Shown one piece after another: positions 16,053 to 25,482 of a DNA stretch of 64,000 nucleotides; the first letter of the stretch is position 1; each line of letters begins with the position of its first letter. The translations under genes were made by a program, and so were the position numbers. The DNA comes from Bacteroidales bacterium (GTDB taxonomy: Bacteria; Bacteroidota; Bacteroidia; Bacteroidales; UBA932): assembly GCA_017616655.1 (NCBI GenBank), contig JAFZXU010000011.1, positions 1 to 64,000 on the forward strand. Reading direction: 5' to 3'. Below the pieces are notes generated by a model. It was not told the origin of the DNA and searched no databases. It saw only the letters and a list, made by a program, of their open reading frames with translations.

Positions 16053-17165
16053 ATGAAAGTAGATATCATCACACTCCATCGGGTAACGAACTTCGGATCT
16101 ATGCTCCAGACATATGCCACTCAAAGGTCTATTGAGAAATTGGGGTATGAGACTGAAGTTATTGACTTTGTGCCTGAAGGATTGTCATTTAAAAGGGCTT
16201 GCTTCCCCAGGAATGATGCTCCATTAGTTAAGAAGTTGATAAAGTTCTTGCCTCTTCTGGTAGTGAATACTTTTCAATTTATAATCTTAAATGCGTTTAT
16301 TCGTCAGTATATACACTTAAGCAAACAACGTTTTAGAAGATTCTCGGAGCTGAATAAGGCGTCTATAGATGCAGATATATATTTGAGTGGAAGTGATCAA
16401 GTTTGGAATACCCAAAACAATAACCCTTCAGACGATTATAAGGCTTATTTCCTTGGATTTACGCCAAGGAATAAACTTCGCGTTGCATATGCTGGCAGTT
16501 TTGGGAAGAATTCTTTTTCAGAAGGGGAATCGTCAGTTATTAAGGAATACCTCTCTCGATACAATTATATTTCAGTTCGTGAAGATGAAGGCTTGAAGAT
16601 TTTAGAACAGTTTGGCATTTATTCCGGTTTACACGTGCTTGATCCAACATTGCTCTTAACTGGAGAGGAGTGGCGACAATTCGTATCTAAGAAAAAGGCA
16701 CCCAAGTCTGGATACGTTTTTGTCTATAATCTTAATCGAAATGCCATGCTAAAGCAAGTGGCTAAGGCTGTGGCTGACGAAAAGGGATTAAGAATAGTAA
16801 ACTTTGCGGATTCATTAGATTTTATTAATGGCGCAACAAATCGTTTCTTTAACACTGCGCTAGATTTTATCAATCATGTGGCATTTGCAGATTACGTTGT
16901 GACCGATTCTTTTCATGGAACCGCTTTTTCTCTTAATCTTAACCGTCAGGTCATTGTGGTGAGGGCACCTCGTTATAATACCCGTATCGAGAGTCTTCTT
17001 CGACTTGCCGGATTATTAGATGTGAGACTGGTTGACTCTGTTGATGCGGGTCTTAAGGTATCACGAGAGCCAATCGATTATGGCAAGGTGAATGTTATAC
17101 TGGACGATGCTCGCAGAGTGTCTTATGGCTTTTTGGAAAAAGCTCTCAATGATACTCCCCAGTAA
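16053..17165 (+). CDS. Polysaccharide pyruvyl transferase family protein
   Basis: About 370 aa from the ATG at 16053 (MKVDIITLHRVTNFGSMLQT); an upstream TTG at 16026 is less likely. Motifs of PF04230 are present: NFGSMLQTYA, LSGSDQVWN, VADYVVTDSFHGTAFSLNL. The family adds pyruvate ketals to sugars from PEP, or acts in related steps. Here it would decorate the repeat unit. It lies between a glycosyltransferase and a TPP enzyme, in A+T-rich DNA. Confidence 0.88.
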   Translation: MKVDIITLHRVTNFGSMLQTYATQRSIEKLGYETEVIDFVPEGLSFKRACFPRNDAPLVKKLIKFLPLLVVNTFQFIILNAFIRQYIHLSKQRFRRFSELNKASIDADIYLSGSDQVWNTQNNNPSDDYKAYFLGFTPRNKLRVAYAGSFGKNSFSEGESSVIKEYLSRYNYISVREDEGLKILEQFGIYSGLHVLDPTLLLTGEEWRQFVSKKKAPKSGYVFVYNLNRNAMLKQVAKAVADEKGLRIVNFADSLDFINGATNRFFNTALDFINHVAFADYVVTDSFHGTAFSLNLNRQVIVVRAPRYNTRIESLLRLAGLLDVRLVDSVDAGLKVSREPIDYGKVNVILDDARRVSYGFLEKALNDTPQ

Positions 17166-17200
17166 TAGAACACGCCTTATTGAAGAAATCAAGATAGAAT

Positions 17201-18937
17201 ATGGACAATACTTATTCAAGTGAAAAGGCGATACAGATACTGGTCGCATTATTAAAGCAACACGGTATCAAGAAGGTAATTGCCTGCCCTGGCGGAACGA
17301 ACATGATGCTGAATGCGTGTCTGATGTATGACGGTGGGTTTGAAATGTACTCGTGTGATGACGAGCGGTCTGCGTCCTATATGGCCACAGGTATGTGTGC
17401 CGAGTCGGGTGAGCCGGTGGTGATTACCTGCACGGGTGCTACCGCCTCGCGTAACTTCATGCCGGGCTTGACGGAGGCCTTTTATCGCAAGCTGCCTATT
17501 CTCGTTATTACCGGCCAGCAGGATTATCGCAGGCAGGGCAATCTGCACGACCAGATTATTGACCGTAGTGTACAACCCAATGACTTGGTTAAGAGCAGCG
17601 TATATGTTCAGATAGTCAGGGACGAAAAGGACGAGAAAAACACTGCTTTGCGTATCAACCAAGCCATTTCTGCCTTAACTCTGAACGGTGGCGGGCCTTC
17701 ACATATCAATTTGGAAACATCCTACAGTCAGTTGTGGAATGTGAAAGAGTTGCCTTCCGTAAAGGTTATCCGTCGTGTAGATGTGGACGGCGATTATCCC
17801 GCATTACCGAGCGGTAAGATTGCGCTTTTCATTGGTTCACATAAAAGCTTCTCGGATGCAGACATTGAGGCTATTGATGCATTCTGCTATAACCATAACT
17901 CTGTGGTGTTCTGCGACCATACTTCCAATTACAAGGGCCAGTTCCGCCAGATGAATGCCATGCTGAGCCTGCGTCACGCAAATTGTATGAACGGCATTGA
18001 TTTGCTGATCCATTTTGGAGAGATTTCCGGTGACCATTTTGCTGTTGGAGATGGTGCTGCCAATGTGTGGAGAATTAGTAATGACGGGCAGATGCGCGAC
18101 AGATATGGCAAACTGACCTATCTGTTTAACATGACGGAACAGCAGTTCTTCAATCACTATAAGGATGAGAATACAACTCCCGGGGATTCGTTCCTGAAGG
18201 CTTGTCAAGAGGAATATAGACAAATGTATGAGACGCTCCCCGAACTGCCGTTCTCTAACATTTGGTGCGCCAAGCAGTGGCATAACAGAGTGCCCGAGAA
18301 CAGCTGTATGCACTTCGGCATTCTTACTTCTCTGCGTTCTTGGAACTTCTTTGATGTGCCAAGAAGTGTGAACACAATGAGCAATGTGGGTGGATTTGGA
18401 ACGGATGGTATGATGTCGTCATTAATAGGGGCTTCTCTTGTGCATCCTGACAAGTTGTATTTTGGTGTAGTTGGCGATCTGGCATTCTTCTATGATTTGA
18501 ATTCATTGGGGAACAGACATATCGGGAAAAACATCCGTATCATGTTGTTCAACAATGGCAAGGGGTGTGAGTTCAAACACAATATGAGTCCTGGGCACAT
18601 CTTTAAGGATGATGTTGACTATTATATCTCGGCGGCAGGACATTTCGGAAAGCAGTCGCCTACTTTGGTGCGTGACTATGCCACGAATTTGGGATTCAAG
18701 TACCTGACAGCAAGCACTAAAGAAGAGTTTCTGGCGAATCTTGAGGAATATCTTAATCCAGAAATCACACAGTCCTATATCTTCGAAATCTTCACGCAGG
18801 ATGTAAATGAAAGTGAAGCCCTGAAGCTGATGAAGATAAATGGCTTGAAGGATAATATCCAGGAAACCATGAAGGACAAGGGATTGGATGTGCTCGTTTA
18901 TAAGGCTAAGGATAAACTGACAGGATTATTCAAGTAG
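17201..18937 (+). CDS. Thiamine-diphosphate enzyme, acetolactate synthase/decarboxylase-like
   Basis: 578 aa. The N-terminal PYR domain has CPGGTNMMLNA and the cofactor-activating Glu in CDDERSASYMATG, followed by TCTGATASRNFMPGL. The C-terminal PP domain has GDLAFFYDLNSLG and, about 20 residues on, LFNNGKGCEF, the GDxx...NN ThDP-binding motif. Its substrate is unknown. In a polysaccharide locus it could make a 2-keto-acid-derived or aldehyde branch for an unusual sugar. No phosphoenolpyruvate mutase is present, so phosphonate synthesis is not supported. Confidence 0.82.
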   Translation: MDNTYSSEKAIQILVALLKQHGIKKVIACPGGTNMMLNACLMYDGGFEMYSCDDERSASYMATGMCAESGEPVVITCTGATASRNFMPGLTEAFYRKLPILVITGQQDYRRQGNLHDQIIDRSVQPNDLVKSSVYVQIVRDEKDEKNTALRINQAISALTLNGGGPSHINLETSYSQLWNVKELPSVKVIRRVDVDGDYPALPSGKIALFIGSHKSFSDADIEAIDAFCYNHNSVVFCDHTSNYKGQFRQMNAMLSLRHANCMNGIDLLIHFGEISGDHFAVGDGAANVWRISNDGQMRDRYGKLTYLFNMTEQQFFNHYKDENTTPGDSFLKACQEEYRQMYETLPELPFSNIWCAKQWHNRVPENSCMHFGILTSLRSWNFFDVPRSVNTMSNVGGFGTDGMMSSLIGASLVHPDKLYFGVVGDLAFFYDLNSLGNRHIGKNIRIMLFNNGKGCEFKHNMSPGHIFKDDVDYYISAAGHFGKQSPTLVRDYATNLGFKYLTASTKEEFLANLEEYLNPEITQSYIFEIFTQDVNESEALKLMKINGLKDNIQETMKDKGLDVLVYKAKDKLTGLFK

Positions 18938-18941
18938 TAGA

Positions 18942-20159
18942 ATGCCAAGGCTCCTTCTAATCAACGTTGCCTTAAACTGGGGCTCAACCGGTAAGATTGT
19001 CGAGGGCATAGGGAAACAGGCCCGCTCTAACGGCTGGGAAGTGTTCGTCGCACATGGCGCGAGGTATCAGAATCCTAGCTCGCTACAGGGTATTCAAGTA
19101 ACTTCTAAGGCGGGCGAATGGGTGCATTATTTAGAGAGCTCTTTGTTCGATGCACAGGGATTAGGGTCTCGTTGTTCGACAAAACGGTTCTTGAAAAAAC
19201 TGGATGAGATCAAGCCTGATTTGGTACACATCCATAATTTACACGGCTGTTACATCAATTACCCACGTCTGTTTACATATCTGAGAGATCACAATATCCC
19301 TGTGGTGTGGACATTGCACGACTGTTGGTCAATGACAGGTCACTGCTCGCATTTTATGCGCACTGATTGCCATAAATGGAAAACGATATGTCATCACTGT
19401 CCGCAGAAAAAGACATTCCCGGCCACATACTTGTTTGACTGTTCGAAAAGGAATTATACACTGAAGAAAAGCTTGTTTACTTCAATATCCGTGATGCATA
19501 TAACTACGGTCTCAAACTGGCTAAAAGGAATTGCAGAAACGTCCTACCTTAATAAGTATCCGGTAACCGTAGTTCCTAACGGCATTAAATCAGAAGTGTT
19601 TACTCCAACTGCTTCCGACATTAAAGAACAATACGGACTCCAAGGGAAGAACCTTTTGTTGGCAGTGGCAATCGGTCTGGATGAAAGGAAAGGCCTTTAT
19701 GATTATATAAAGTTGGCAGAAAGGCTTCCTGAACAATATCAGTTGATGTTGGTGGGACTCACGGAGGAAGAGAAGAAAGCGCTTCCGAAGATCATAATTG
19801 GAGTAAAGCGTACAAACGGAGCAAAAGAGCTTGCAGCCTATTATTCTGCTGCAGATGTCTTGTTAAGTCTGTCATACGAAGAGACGTTTGGTCTTACCAT
19901 CGTTGAGGCAATGGCCTGTGGGACACCTGCGATTGTCTATGACAATACGGCTCAGCCGGAATTGATAACCCCGGAGACGGGAAGAGTTGTACCGACTGGT
20001 GACATTGACGCTTTGGAGAGAGCAATCAGTGATGTGTGTGGGAAAGATAAGGCCTCTTATACTGAGGCTTGTAGGAATCGTGCCGTTCAATATGACGAGG
20101 CTCTGAGTTACCAGAAGTACCTCGATATTTACCAATCTGTAATCAAGAACAAGCAATAA
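18942..20159 (+). CDS. Glycosyltransferase family 4
   Basis: 405 aa, GT-B fold. Starts MPRLLLINVALNWGSTGKIV. The acceptor domain includes LVHIHNLHGCYINYP and TLHDCWSMTGHCSHF with a Cys/His-rich stretch (DCHKWKTICHHCPQ), common in colanic-acid-type transferases. The donor domain has LLAVAIGLDERKG and the E-x7-E motif EETFGLTIVEAMACGTP. Lies 4 bp after the TPP enzyme and overlaps the next gene by 1 bp. Confidence 0.88.
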   Translation: MPRLLLINVALNWGSTGKIVEGIGKQARSNGWEVFVAHGARYQNPSSLQGIQVTSKAGEWVHYLESSLFDAQGLGSRCSTKRFLKKLDEIKPDLVHIHNLHGCYINYPRLFTYLRDHNIPVVWTLHDCWSMTGHCSHFMRTDCHKWKTICHHCPQKKTFPATYLFDCSKRNYTLKKSLFTSISVMHITTVSNWLKGIAETSYLNKYPVTVVPNGIKSEVFTPTASDIKEQYGLQGKNLLLAVAIGLDERKGLYDYIKLAERLPEQYQLMLVGLTEEEKKALPKIIIGVKRTNGAKELAAYYSAADVLLSLSYEETFGLTIVEAMACGTPAIVYDNTAQPELITPETGRVVPTGDIDALERAISDVCGKDKASYTEACRNRAVQYDEALSYQKYLDIYQSVIKNKQ

Positions 20160-20758
20160 TGTACATACACTTTTTCAAGAGGGTGATAGACCTCATCTTC
20201 GCTCTCGTTGCACTTCCATTTGTGCTTCTTATCATCATTATCGTTGCCCCGTTCATCTGGCTGGATGACCGCGGCCCCATCTTCTATGCCGGTAAGCGCA
20301 TTGGCTACAAAGGCAAACCCTTTGGGATGTTGAAGTTTCGTAGCATGAAGGTGAACGCACCTGACATCCGCCTTGCCGACGGCAGCACGTACAACGGTGA
20401 CGATGACCCGAGAGTGACGAAAGTGGGTAAGTTCCTGCGCAAGACCAGTCTGGATGAGATTCCCCAGTTCCTGAATGTGCTTACAGGTCAGATGAGTATC
20501 ATTGGCATCCGCCCTGATCCGTTGGACTGGTTGGAGAAATACAACGAGCACGAGCGCGTGATCTTGACTGTAAAGCCAGGCATCACAGGTTACAACCAAG
20601 CTTATTACCGCAACAGCGCAGACGGTGATTTGAAACTGAAGAACGATGTGTATTACGCAGAACACATCTCCTTCTGGCTGGACGTGAGAATCTTCTTCAA
20701 GACTATCAAGACTGTGCTTTTGCGCGAGAATGTAAACATAGACGAGGACAGAAAATGA
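20159..20758 (+). CDS. Initiating sugar phosphate transferase (monotopic PglC/WcaJ type)
   Basis: 199 aa, a short bacterial sugar transferase. One N-terminal hydrophobic segment (VIDLIFALVALPFVLLIIII) is followed by FYAGKRIGYKGKPFGMLKFR, the catalytic Asp-Glu in LRKTSLDEIPQFLNVLTG and MSIIGIRPDP. It loads the first sugar-1-phosphate on undecaprenyl phosphate at the inner membrane, so it starts the repeat unit. The length fits the minimal PglC form. It overlaps the next gene by 4 bp. Confidence 0.92.
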   Translation: MYIHFFKRVIDLIFALVALPFVLLIIIIVAPFIWLDDRGPIFYAGKRIGYKGKPFGMLKFRSMKVNAPDIRLADGSTYNGDDDPRVTKVGKFLRKTSLDEIPQFLNVLTGQMSIIGIRPDPLDWLEKYNEHERVILTVKPGITGYNQAYYRNSADGDLKLKNDVYYAEHISFWLDVRIFFKTIKTVLLRENVNIDEDRK

Positions 20759-21816
20759 GAGAATACGGTAGCGAACACCCGGGAATAATCCTGCCTGACG
20801 GATACTTTGCATCATTTGAGAAATACGGGCATTGCACTTGGCTAAGGTCGGGCAGGGAAGCTTTGCACCTTGTCGCATTTAATCTCAATGCAGAGAAGAA
20901 CCCGCCTGTTGTACTTATGCCGGCTTATTGCTGCCACTCGATGGTAGACCCGTTTGAAAAGGCGGGATGGAAGGTGGTGTATTACAAGTTGAATGAGGAC
21001 CTGACGGCAGACGTGGACTATCTGTCTCGATTATTGGTTGAGGTGCGCCCTAAGGCGGCTTTAACGATGAACTTCTATGGTTCTGCCTCTACTTTGGATG
21101 CGGTCTCAGTAATCAAGTGTGGTTATCCAGAATGTGTTTGTATTGAGGACTTTTCGCACTGCACTTTCTGCTTGCCTGAGATCTACAATGAACAGGTAGA
21201 TTACTATGTGACCAGCATCCGCAAGTCTGTTGGTGTGTGCGATGGCTCCGTGATTATTAGCAAGGCTTCGTTGGACGAGAGCGTTGTTGAGGAAAATGAG
21301 ACAGAGTTTATGATTGCCAGGAGGGATTGCCAGAAGTTGAAAGCGAATTATACCTATACTCAGGATGCGGCTCAGAAAAACATCTTCTTCCCGGAGCTGC
21401 GCAGGCAGGAAGGGGAGTTGGATAACTTCGTTGGTGTACACCGCATTTCAAAGACAGGAAAGGAAATGTTGGCCGTGCTGAATGGGGAGAGCATCCGTTA
21501 TGCTCGCCAGAAGAACATGGTACATATCCTGGACTTGCTGAAAGGAAAGGTAGAGAGTGTGCCTGGGATTGAGAGGTGCATAGACGGGGCTCCGTTCTCG
21601 CTGCCCATCCTTGTAAAGAACCGTGATGAGGTACAGCAGAAGCTGGCCAAGAGGGGCGTATATGCGCCTGTGCTATGGCCAATTTGCGATGAAGCAAGGG
21701 CCGTCTGTCCTGTGTCGGCCAAAATGGCTGACGAATTGCTGTCCATCCCGATGGACCAGCGGTACAACTGGGATGACATTGAAGAAATTGCCAAGATTAT
21801 CTTGGAAACTTTATGA
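20755..21816 (+). CDS. PLP-dependent aminotransferase-fold protein (DegT-like)
   Basis: 353 aa. The fold-type I pattern is recognisable: YGHCTWLRSGREALHLVAFN, VVLMPAYCCHSMVDPFEKAG, ALTMNFYG, CIEDFSHCTFCLP (PLP-ring Asp) and the likely Schiff-base Lys in TSIRKSVGVCDG. It resembles sugar aminotransferases only distantly. It overlaps both neighbours by 4 bp, between the phosphoglycosyl transferase and an ATP-grasp ligase, suggesting that the two enzymes act together on one substituent. Confidence 0.75.
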   Translation: MREYGSEHPGIILPDGYFASFEKYGHCTWLRSGREALHLVAFNLNAEKNPPVVLMPAYCCHSMVDPFEKAGWKVVYYKLNEDLTADVDYLSRLLVEVRPKAALTMNFYGSASTLDAVSVIKCGYPECVCIEDFSHCTFCLPEIYNEQVDYYVTSIRKSVGVCDGSVIISKASLDESVVEENETEFMIARRDCQKLKANYTYTQDAAQKNIFFPELRRQEGELDNFVGVHRISKTGKEMLAVLNGESIRYARQKNMVHILDLLKGKVESVPGIERCIDGAPFSLPILVKNRDEVQQKLAKRGVYAPVLWPICDEARAVCPVSAKMADELLSIPMDQRYNWDDIEEIAKIILETL

Positions 21817-22994
21817 AGAAACTAATGATAGTGGGAGCGTCGGTGCTCCAACTTCCTGCGATACTGAAAGCAAAGGAGATGGGGCTGCACGTGGCGGTGG
21901 TGGATTTCAATCCTCAGGCCATCGGCATCCCTTACGCTGACGAGTACTACAACGCTTCAACGATGGATGAGGATGCAGTATTGGCGGTAGCGGAGGCTTA
22001 CAAGCCGGATGGCATCATGACGCTGGCAACGGATATGCCCATGCGGGGCGTGGCAAAGACATCGGACAAGCTGCACCTACATAGCATCAATTACGAGACA
22101 GCGGTGAAGGCCACGGACAAGTACGACATGATCAAGGCGTTCAAGGAACATGACGTGCCGTCGCCCTGGTTCTTTGTGGCAGATTCGCTGGAAGAGCTGA
22201 AGGCGCATGAGCAGGAAGTGACCTTCCCTTGCATCATCAAACCTACGGACAATGCGGGGAGTCATGGCGTGGCCAAGGTCTTTTCGTTCCAAGAACTGAT
22301 AGACAATTACGAGTATGCCCATTCCTGCAGCCGTCACGGAAAGGTGATTGTAGAGGAGTATCTTGACGGGCCGGAGGTATCGGTTGAGGTGATGGTGGTT
22401 AATAGGGAGGTGAACATCCTCCAGATTACGGACAAGATAACCACGGAGGCTCCTCACTTTGTGGAGATGGGGCATACCCAGCCGTCACGCCTGCCGGACG
22501 ATGTGCAGAAAGCGATTCGGAATGTGACCGTGGTGGCCTGCAAGGCCGTCGGCATTGACAAGGGGCCGGCTCACGTGGAGATGATAGTCACGAAGCGTGG
22601 CCCTGTGATGATTGAACTGGGTGCCCGTATGGGAGGCGACAATATCACGACCCATCTTGTGCCGCTGAGTACGGGAATTGATATGGTGGGTTCTACCATC
22701 AAGGTTGCCCTGGGTGAGGAGCAGGACATTGAGCCTACGCTACATTGCGGCTCGGCTATCCGATACTTTGAAGTGCCGTATGGAACCATCAAGGCTATTG
22801 AAAATGTGGAGAAGGCACAGCTGGTGCCTGGCGTGAAACAGATCACCTTCACCAAGAATGTAGGTGAGGAATCCACTCCCATCCATTGCAGTAACGACCG
22901 CATCGGCTTTGTGATTGCCCAAGGTACAACGGCAGCGGATGCCGTGAAGGCCTGTGAGGAGGCGATGAAGGTCATCAAGGTGGTAATTGGATGA
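21813..22994 (+). CDS. ATP-grasp ligase
   Basis: 393 aa. The N-terminal Rossmann-like domain is MKKLMIVGASVLQLPAILKA. The ATP-grasp core has PCIIKPTDNAGSHGV, VIVEEYLDGPEVSVEVMVVN and AHVEMIVTKRGPVMIELGAR with MGGDN, like carbamoyl-phosphate-synthase-type or amino-acid ligases. The C-terminal part begins near residue 310. It should join a carboxylate to an amine or thiol via an acyl phosphate. Next to the PLP-fold gene it may attach an amino-acid-like group to a sugar (inference). Confidence 0.82.
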   Translation: MKKLMIVGASVLQLPAILKAKEMGLHVAVVDFNPQAIGIPYADEYYNASTMDEDAVLAVAEAYKPDGIMTLATDMPMRGVAKTSDKLHLHSINYETAVKATDKYDMIKAFKEHDVPSPWFFVADSLEELKAHEQEVTFPCIIKPTDNAGSHGVAKVFSFQELIDNYEYAHSCSRHGKVIVEEYLDGPEVSVEVMVVNREVNILQITDKITTEAPHFVEMGHTQPSRLPDDVQKAIRNVTVVACKAVGIDKGPAHVEMIVTKRGPVMIELGARMGGDNITTHLVPLSTGIDMVGSTIKVALGEEQDIEPTLHCGSAIRYFEVPYGTIKAIENVEKAQLVPGVKQITFTKNVGEESTPIHCSNDRIGFVIAQGTTAADAVKACEEAMKVIKVVIG

Positions 22995-24205
22995 TGAAGA
23001 TACTGATACCGTTTTCATATTTTCACCCCGAGCAGTGTGCTGGCCTGTTCGTCATAGATGATATGACTGAAGAGGCGGCACGGCAGGGGATAGCGTCGCT
23101 GATTACCGTCCCTACGCCCACGCGCAATGTGCCTGAGGGGGCCAAGTGGGAGCGGGACGAGACGCTATGCGACGGCAAGGTAAAGGTGCATCGGTTCCGC
23201 ATGTATGGAGAGGGGAAGAACCCCGTGTTGAGGGCTTTCCGCTACCTGCTCTGCGAGATGGTGCAGTTGCACTATATGCTGTGGAAGGAATACGACGTGG
23301 CGTTCATCGACAGCACACCGCCTATTCAGGGATTGAAGCTGCCCATTGTGCGCTTGTTCCGCAGGAAGAAGCGCTTCGTGTATAATGCACAAGACTTGTT
23401 TCCTGAGACGCTGAGCGGTACAGGGTTGGCCAATCAAGGCGGCCTGCTTTGGAAGATTGGGATGTGGGTGTCGAATGTGACATTTAAGTATTCAGATAAG
23501 ATTATAGCCATCTCTGAAGACATTAAGCGTAGCATTGTTGCTCGTGGTGTGCCGGCAGAAAAGGTAGAGCTGGTTTACAACTGGGTGGATGAAAAGGCCG
23601 TGCGGCCAGTGGCGAAAGAAGACAATCCTTTGTTTGAGGAGTTTGGACTGTCGCGGGAGAAGTTCACTGTAGTGTATGCGGGGAATCTGGGGAATGCGCA
23701 GAATATCAGTATTATTGTGGATGCGGCGAAGCTATTGCCGGAGATACAGTTTGTCCTCTTTGGTACGGGCGGATTGGAGAATGATATCAGGGATCAGATT
23801 GCCAAAGAGCAAATTGAAAACATTCATCTCAACCTGTTGCAGCCTTCAAATCGAGTAAGTCAGGTATATAGCCTTGGCGATGTCTGTATAGTCTCTTGCA
23901 AAGCCGGTTTGGGGGGCAGTGCAATGCCATCCAAGACTTGGAGCATTATGTCCTGCGCCCGTCCCGTATTGGCAAGCTTTGACGAAGGAGAATTAAAGAG
24001 TATCCTAGAAGAGAACAACTGTGGGGTATTTACTCACGCAGGAAATGTGGATGAGTTTGTAGAAGCGATCCGGCGATTGTCTTTAGACAAAGAATACTGC
24101 GATACTATGGGGAATAATGCCCGTGAGTTTATCCTGAATAACCTCACCAAGGAGGTTGGTACCAAGAGGTACGTTGACATCATTACCTCAACAACACGAA
24201 AATAG
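22991..24205 (+). CDS. Glycosyltransferase family 4, WbuB-like
   Basis: 404 aa. Start MMKILIPFSYFHPEQCAGLF and ALRVLR-type middle follow the WbuB/WcaI group, several of which use UDP-L-FucNAc. Donor-site features include VYNWVDEKAVRP, FTVVYAGNLGNAQNISIIVD, FVLFGTGG and SKTWSIMSCARPVLA. A full UDP-L-FucNAc pathway lies in the same locus, so FucNAc transfer is plausible but not proven. Overlaps the ATP-grasp gene by 4 bp. Confidence 0.85.
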   Translation: MMKILIPFSYFHPEQCAGLFVIDDMTEEAARQGIASLITVPTPTRNVPEGAKWERDETLCDGKVKVHRFRMYGEGKNPVLRAFRYLLCEMVQLHYMLWKEYDVAFIDSTPPIQGLKLPIVRLFRRKKRFVYNAQDLFPETLSGTGLANQGGLLWKIGMWVSNVTFKYSDKIIAISEDIKRSIVARGVPAEKVELVYNWVDEKAVRPVAKEDNPLFEEFGLSREKFTVVYAGNLGNAQNISIIVDAAKLLPEIQFVLFGTGGLENDIRDQIAKEQIENIHLNLLQPSNRVSQVYSLGDVCIVSCKAGLGGSAMPSKTWSIMSCARPVLASFDEGELKSILEENNCGVFTHAGNVDEFVEAIRRLSLDKEYCDTMGNNAREFILNNLTKEVGTKRYVDIITSTTRK

Positions 24206-24216
24206 TTTTTTATCAT

Positions 24217-25482
24217 ATGAACCTTAGACTACGAAACGTTCCGTTCTCGCCTCCGGATATGTCGGAGGCTGAGATCGCCGAAGTCGCTGATGCACTTCGT
24301 TCAGGTTGGATTACGACCGGTCCCAAAACCAAGGAGTTTGAGCACCTTATCGCCCTTTGCATAGGAACCGAAAAAGTGGTATGTCTTAATTCCGCAACGG
24401 CGGCAATGGAGATGGCCTTGCGCTTGATTGGGGTTGGACCGGAAGATGAGGTAATCGTCCCTGCTTATACATATACGGCTTCGGCATCTGTTACTCAGCA
24501 CGTGGGATGCAAACTTGTGCTTGTGGATTCGCAGCCCGATTGCATTGAGATGGATTATGACAAATTGGCGGATGCAATCACTGAGAAGACTAAGGTAATC
24601 TGTCCGGTTGATCTGGGTGGAGTGATGTGTGACTATGACCGTATCTTCCAGATTGTTGAGGAGAAGAAGGCGTTGTTCCGCCCGACGAATGAAATTCAGA
24701 AGCGGATTGGTAGGGTGATTGTAGCCGCTGATGATGCTCACGCATTTGGGGCTAAGTGGCACGGGAAGATGGCCGGAGACATTGCCGACTTCTCATCGTT
24801 CAGTTTTCACGCGGTGAAGAATCTCACCACAGCGGAGGGCGGTGCTCTTACCTGGTCTCTGCCGTTCGGGAAGGAGCCGGTTTCGTACGACGCCTGGTCT
24901 CCGGTTCCCCACATTGAAGGGGAAACCTGGAACGAGTTTTTCTATCGACTATCTCAACTCTTTTCACTCCACGGCCAGAACAAGGATGCCCTTGCTAAAA
25001 CCAAGTTGGGATCCTGGGAATACGATGTGATCGGCCCTTGGTACAAGTGCAATATGACGGACATAATGGCCGGTATAGGACTCGCGCAGCTTCGTCGCTA
25101 TGCGGAAATGCTCGTCCGTCGTCGTCATATTATCGAAACGTATGATGCAGCCTTGGCCGATTTGCCCGTAGCAGTGCTTAATCACTATGGCCCAGACTTT
25201 TCTGGGAGTGGCCATTTGTACATCACCCGGCTCTTGGGGCGTTCCGATACTGAAAGACGGGAGGTAATCGTTAAGATGGCCGAGCGCGGCATCGCTTGCA
25301 ATGTCCACTACAAGCCCCTGCCAATGATGACTGCCTATAAGGCCTTGGGGTTTGATATCAAAGATTTCCCGAACGCATTTCATTTATATGAAAATGAGGT
25401 AACTTTACCGCTGCACACGCGTCTTTCAGACGAAGACGTGGTATATGTTATCAGTAACTATGTGGACATCATAACGAGATAA
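24217..25482 (+). CDS. DegT/DnrJ/EryC1/StrS sugar aminotransferase
   Basis: 421 aa. Begins with the family's typical NVPFSPPDMSEAEIAEVADA and SGWITTGPKTKEFE. The PLP site is visible in CLNSATAAMEMALR, DDAHAFGAKWHGK and the Schiff-base Lys in SFHAVKNLTTAEGGAL. It aminates a 4-keto (or 3-keto) nucleotide sugar. Its keto-sugar source is not obvious in the window apart from the fnlA product. Overlaps capF by 1 bp. Confidence 0.92.
   Translation: MNLRLRNVPFSPPDMSEAEIAEVADALRSGWITTGPKTKEFEHLIALCIGTEKVVCLNSATAAMEMALRLIGVGPEDEVIVPAYTYTASASVTQHVGCKLVLVDSQPDCIEMDYDKLADAITEKTKVICPVDLGGVMCDYDRIFQIVEEKKALFRPTNEIQKRIGRVIVAADDAHAFGAKWHGKMAGDIADFSSFSFHAVKNLTTAEGGALTWSLPFGKEPVSYDAWSPVPHIEGETWNEFFYRLSQLFSLHGQNKDALAKTKLGSWEYDVIGPWYKCNMTDIMAGIGLAQLRRYAEMLVRRRHIIETYDAALADLPVAVLNHYGPDFSGSGHLYITRLLGRSDTERREVIVKMAERGIACNVHYKPLPMMTAYKALGFDIKDFPNAFHLYENEVTLPLHTRLSDEDVVYVISNYVDIITR

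Noticed and set aside
17201..18937. Phosphonopyruvate decarboxylase (phosphonate capsule) reading of the TPP enzyme
   Set aside because: No PEP mutase or AEP transaminase is present nearby; the domain layout is only the general one of ThDP enzymes.
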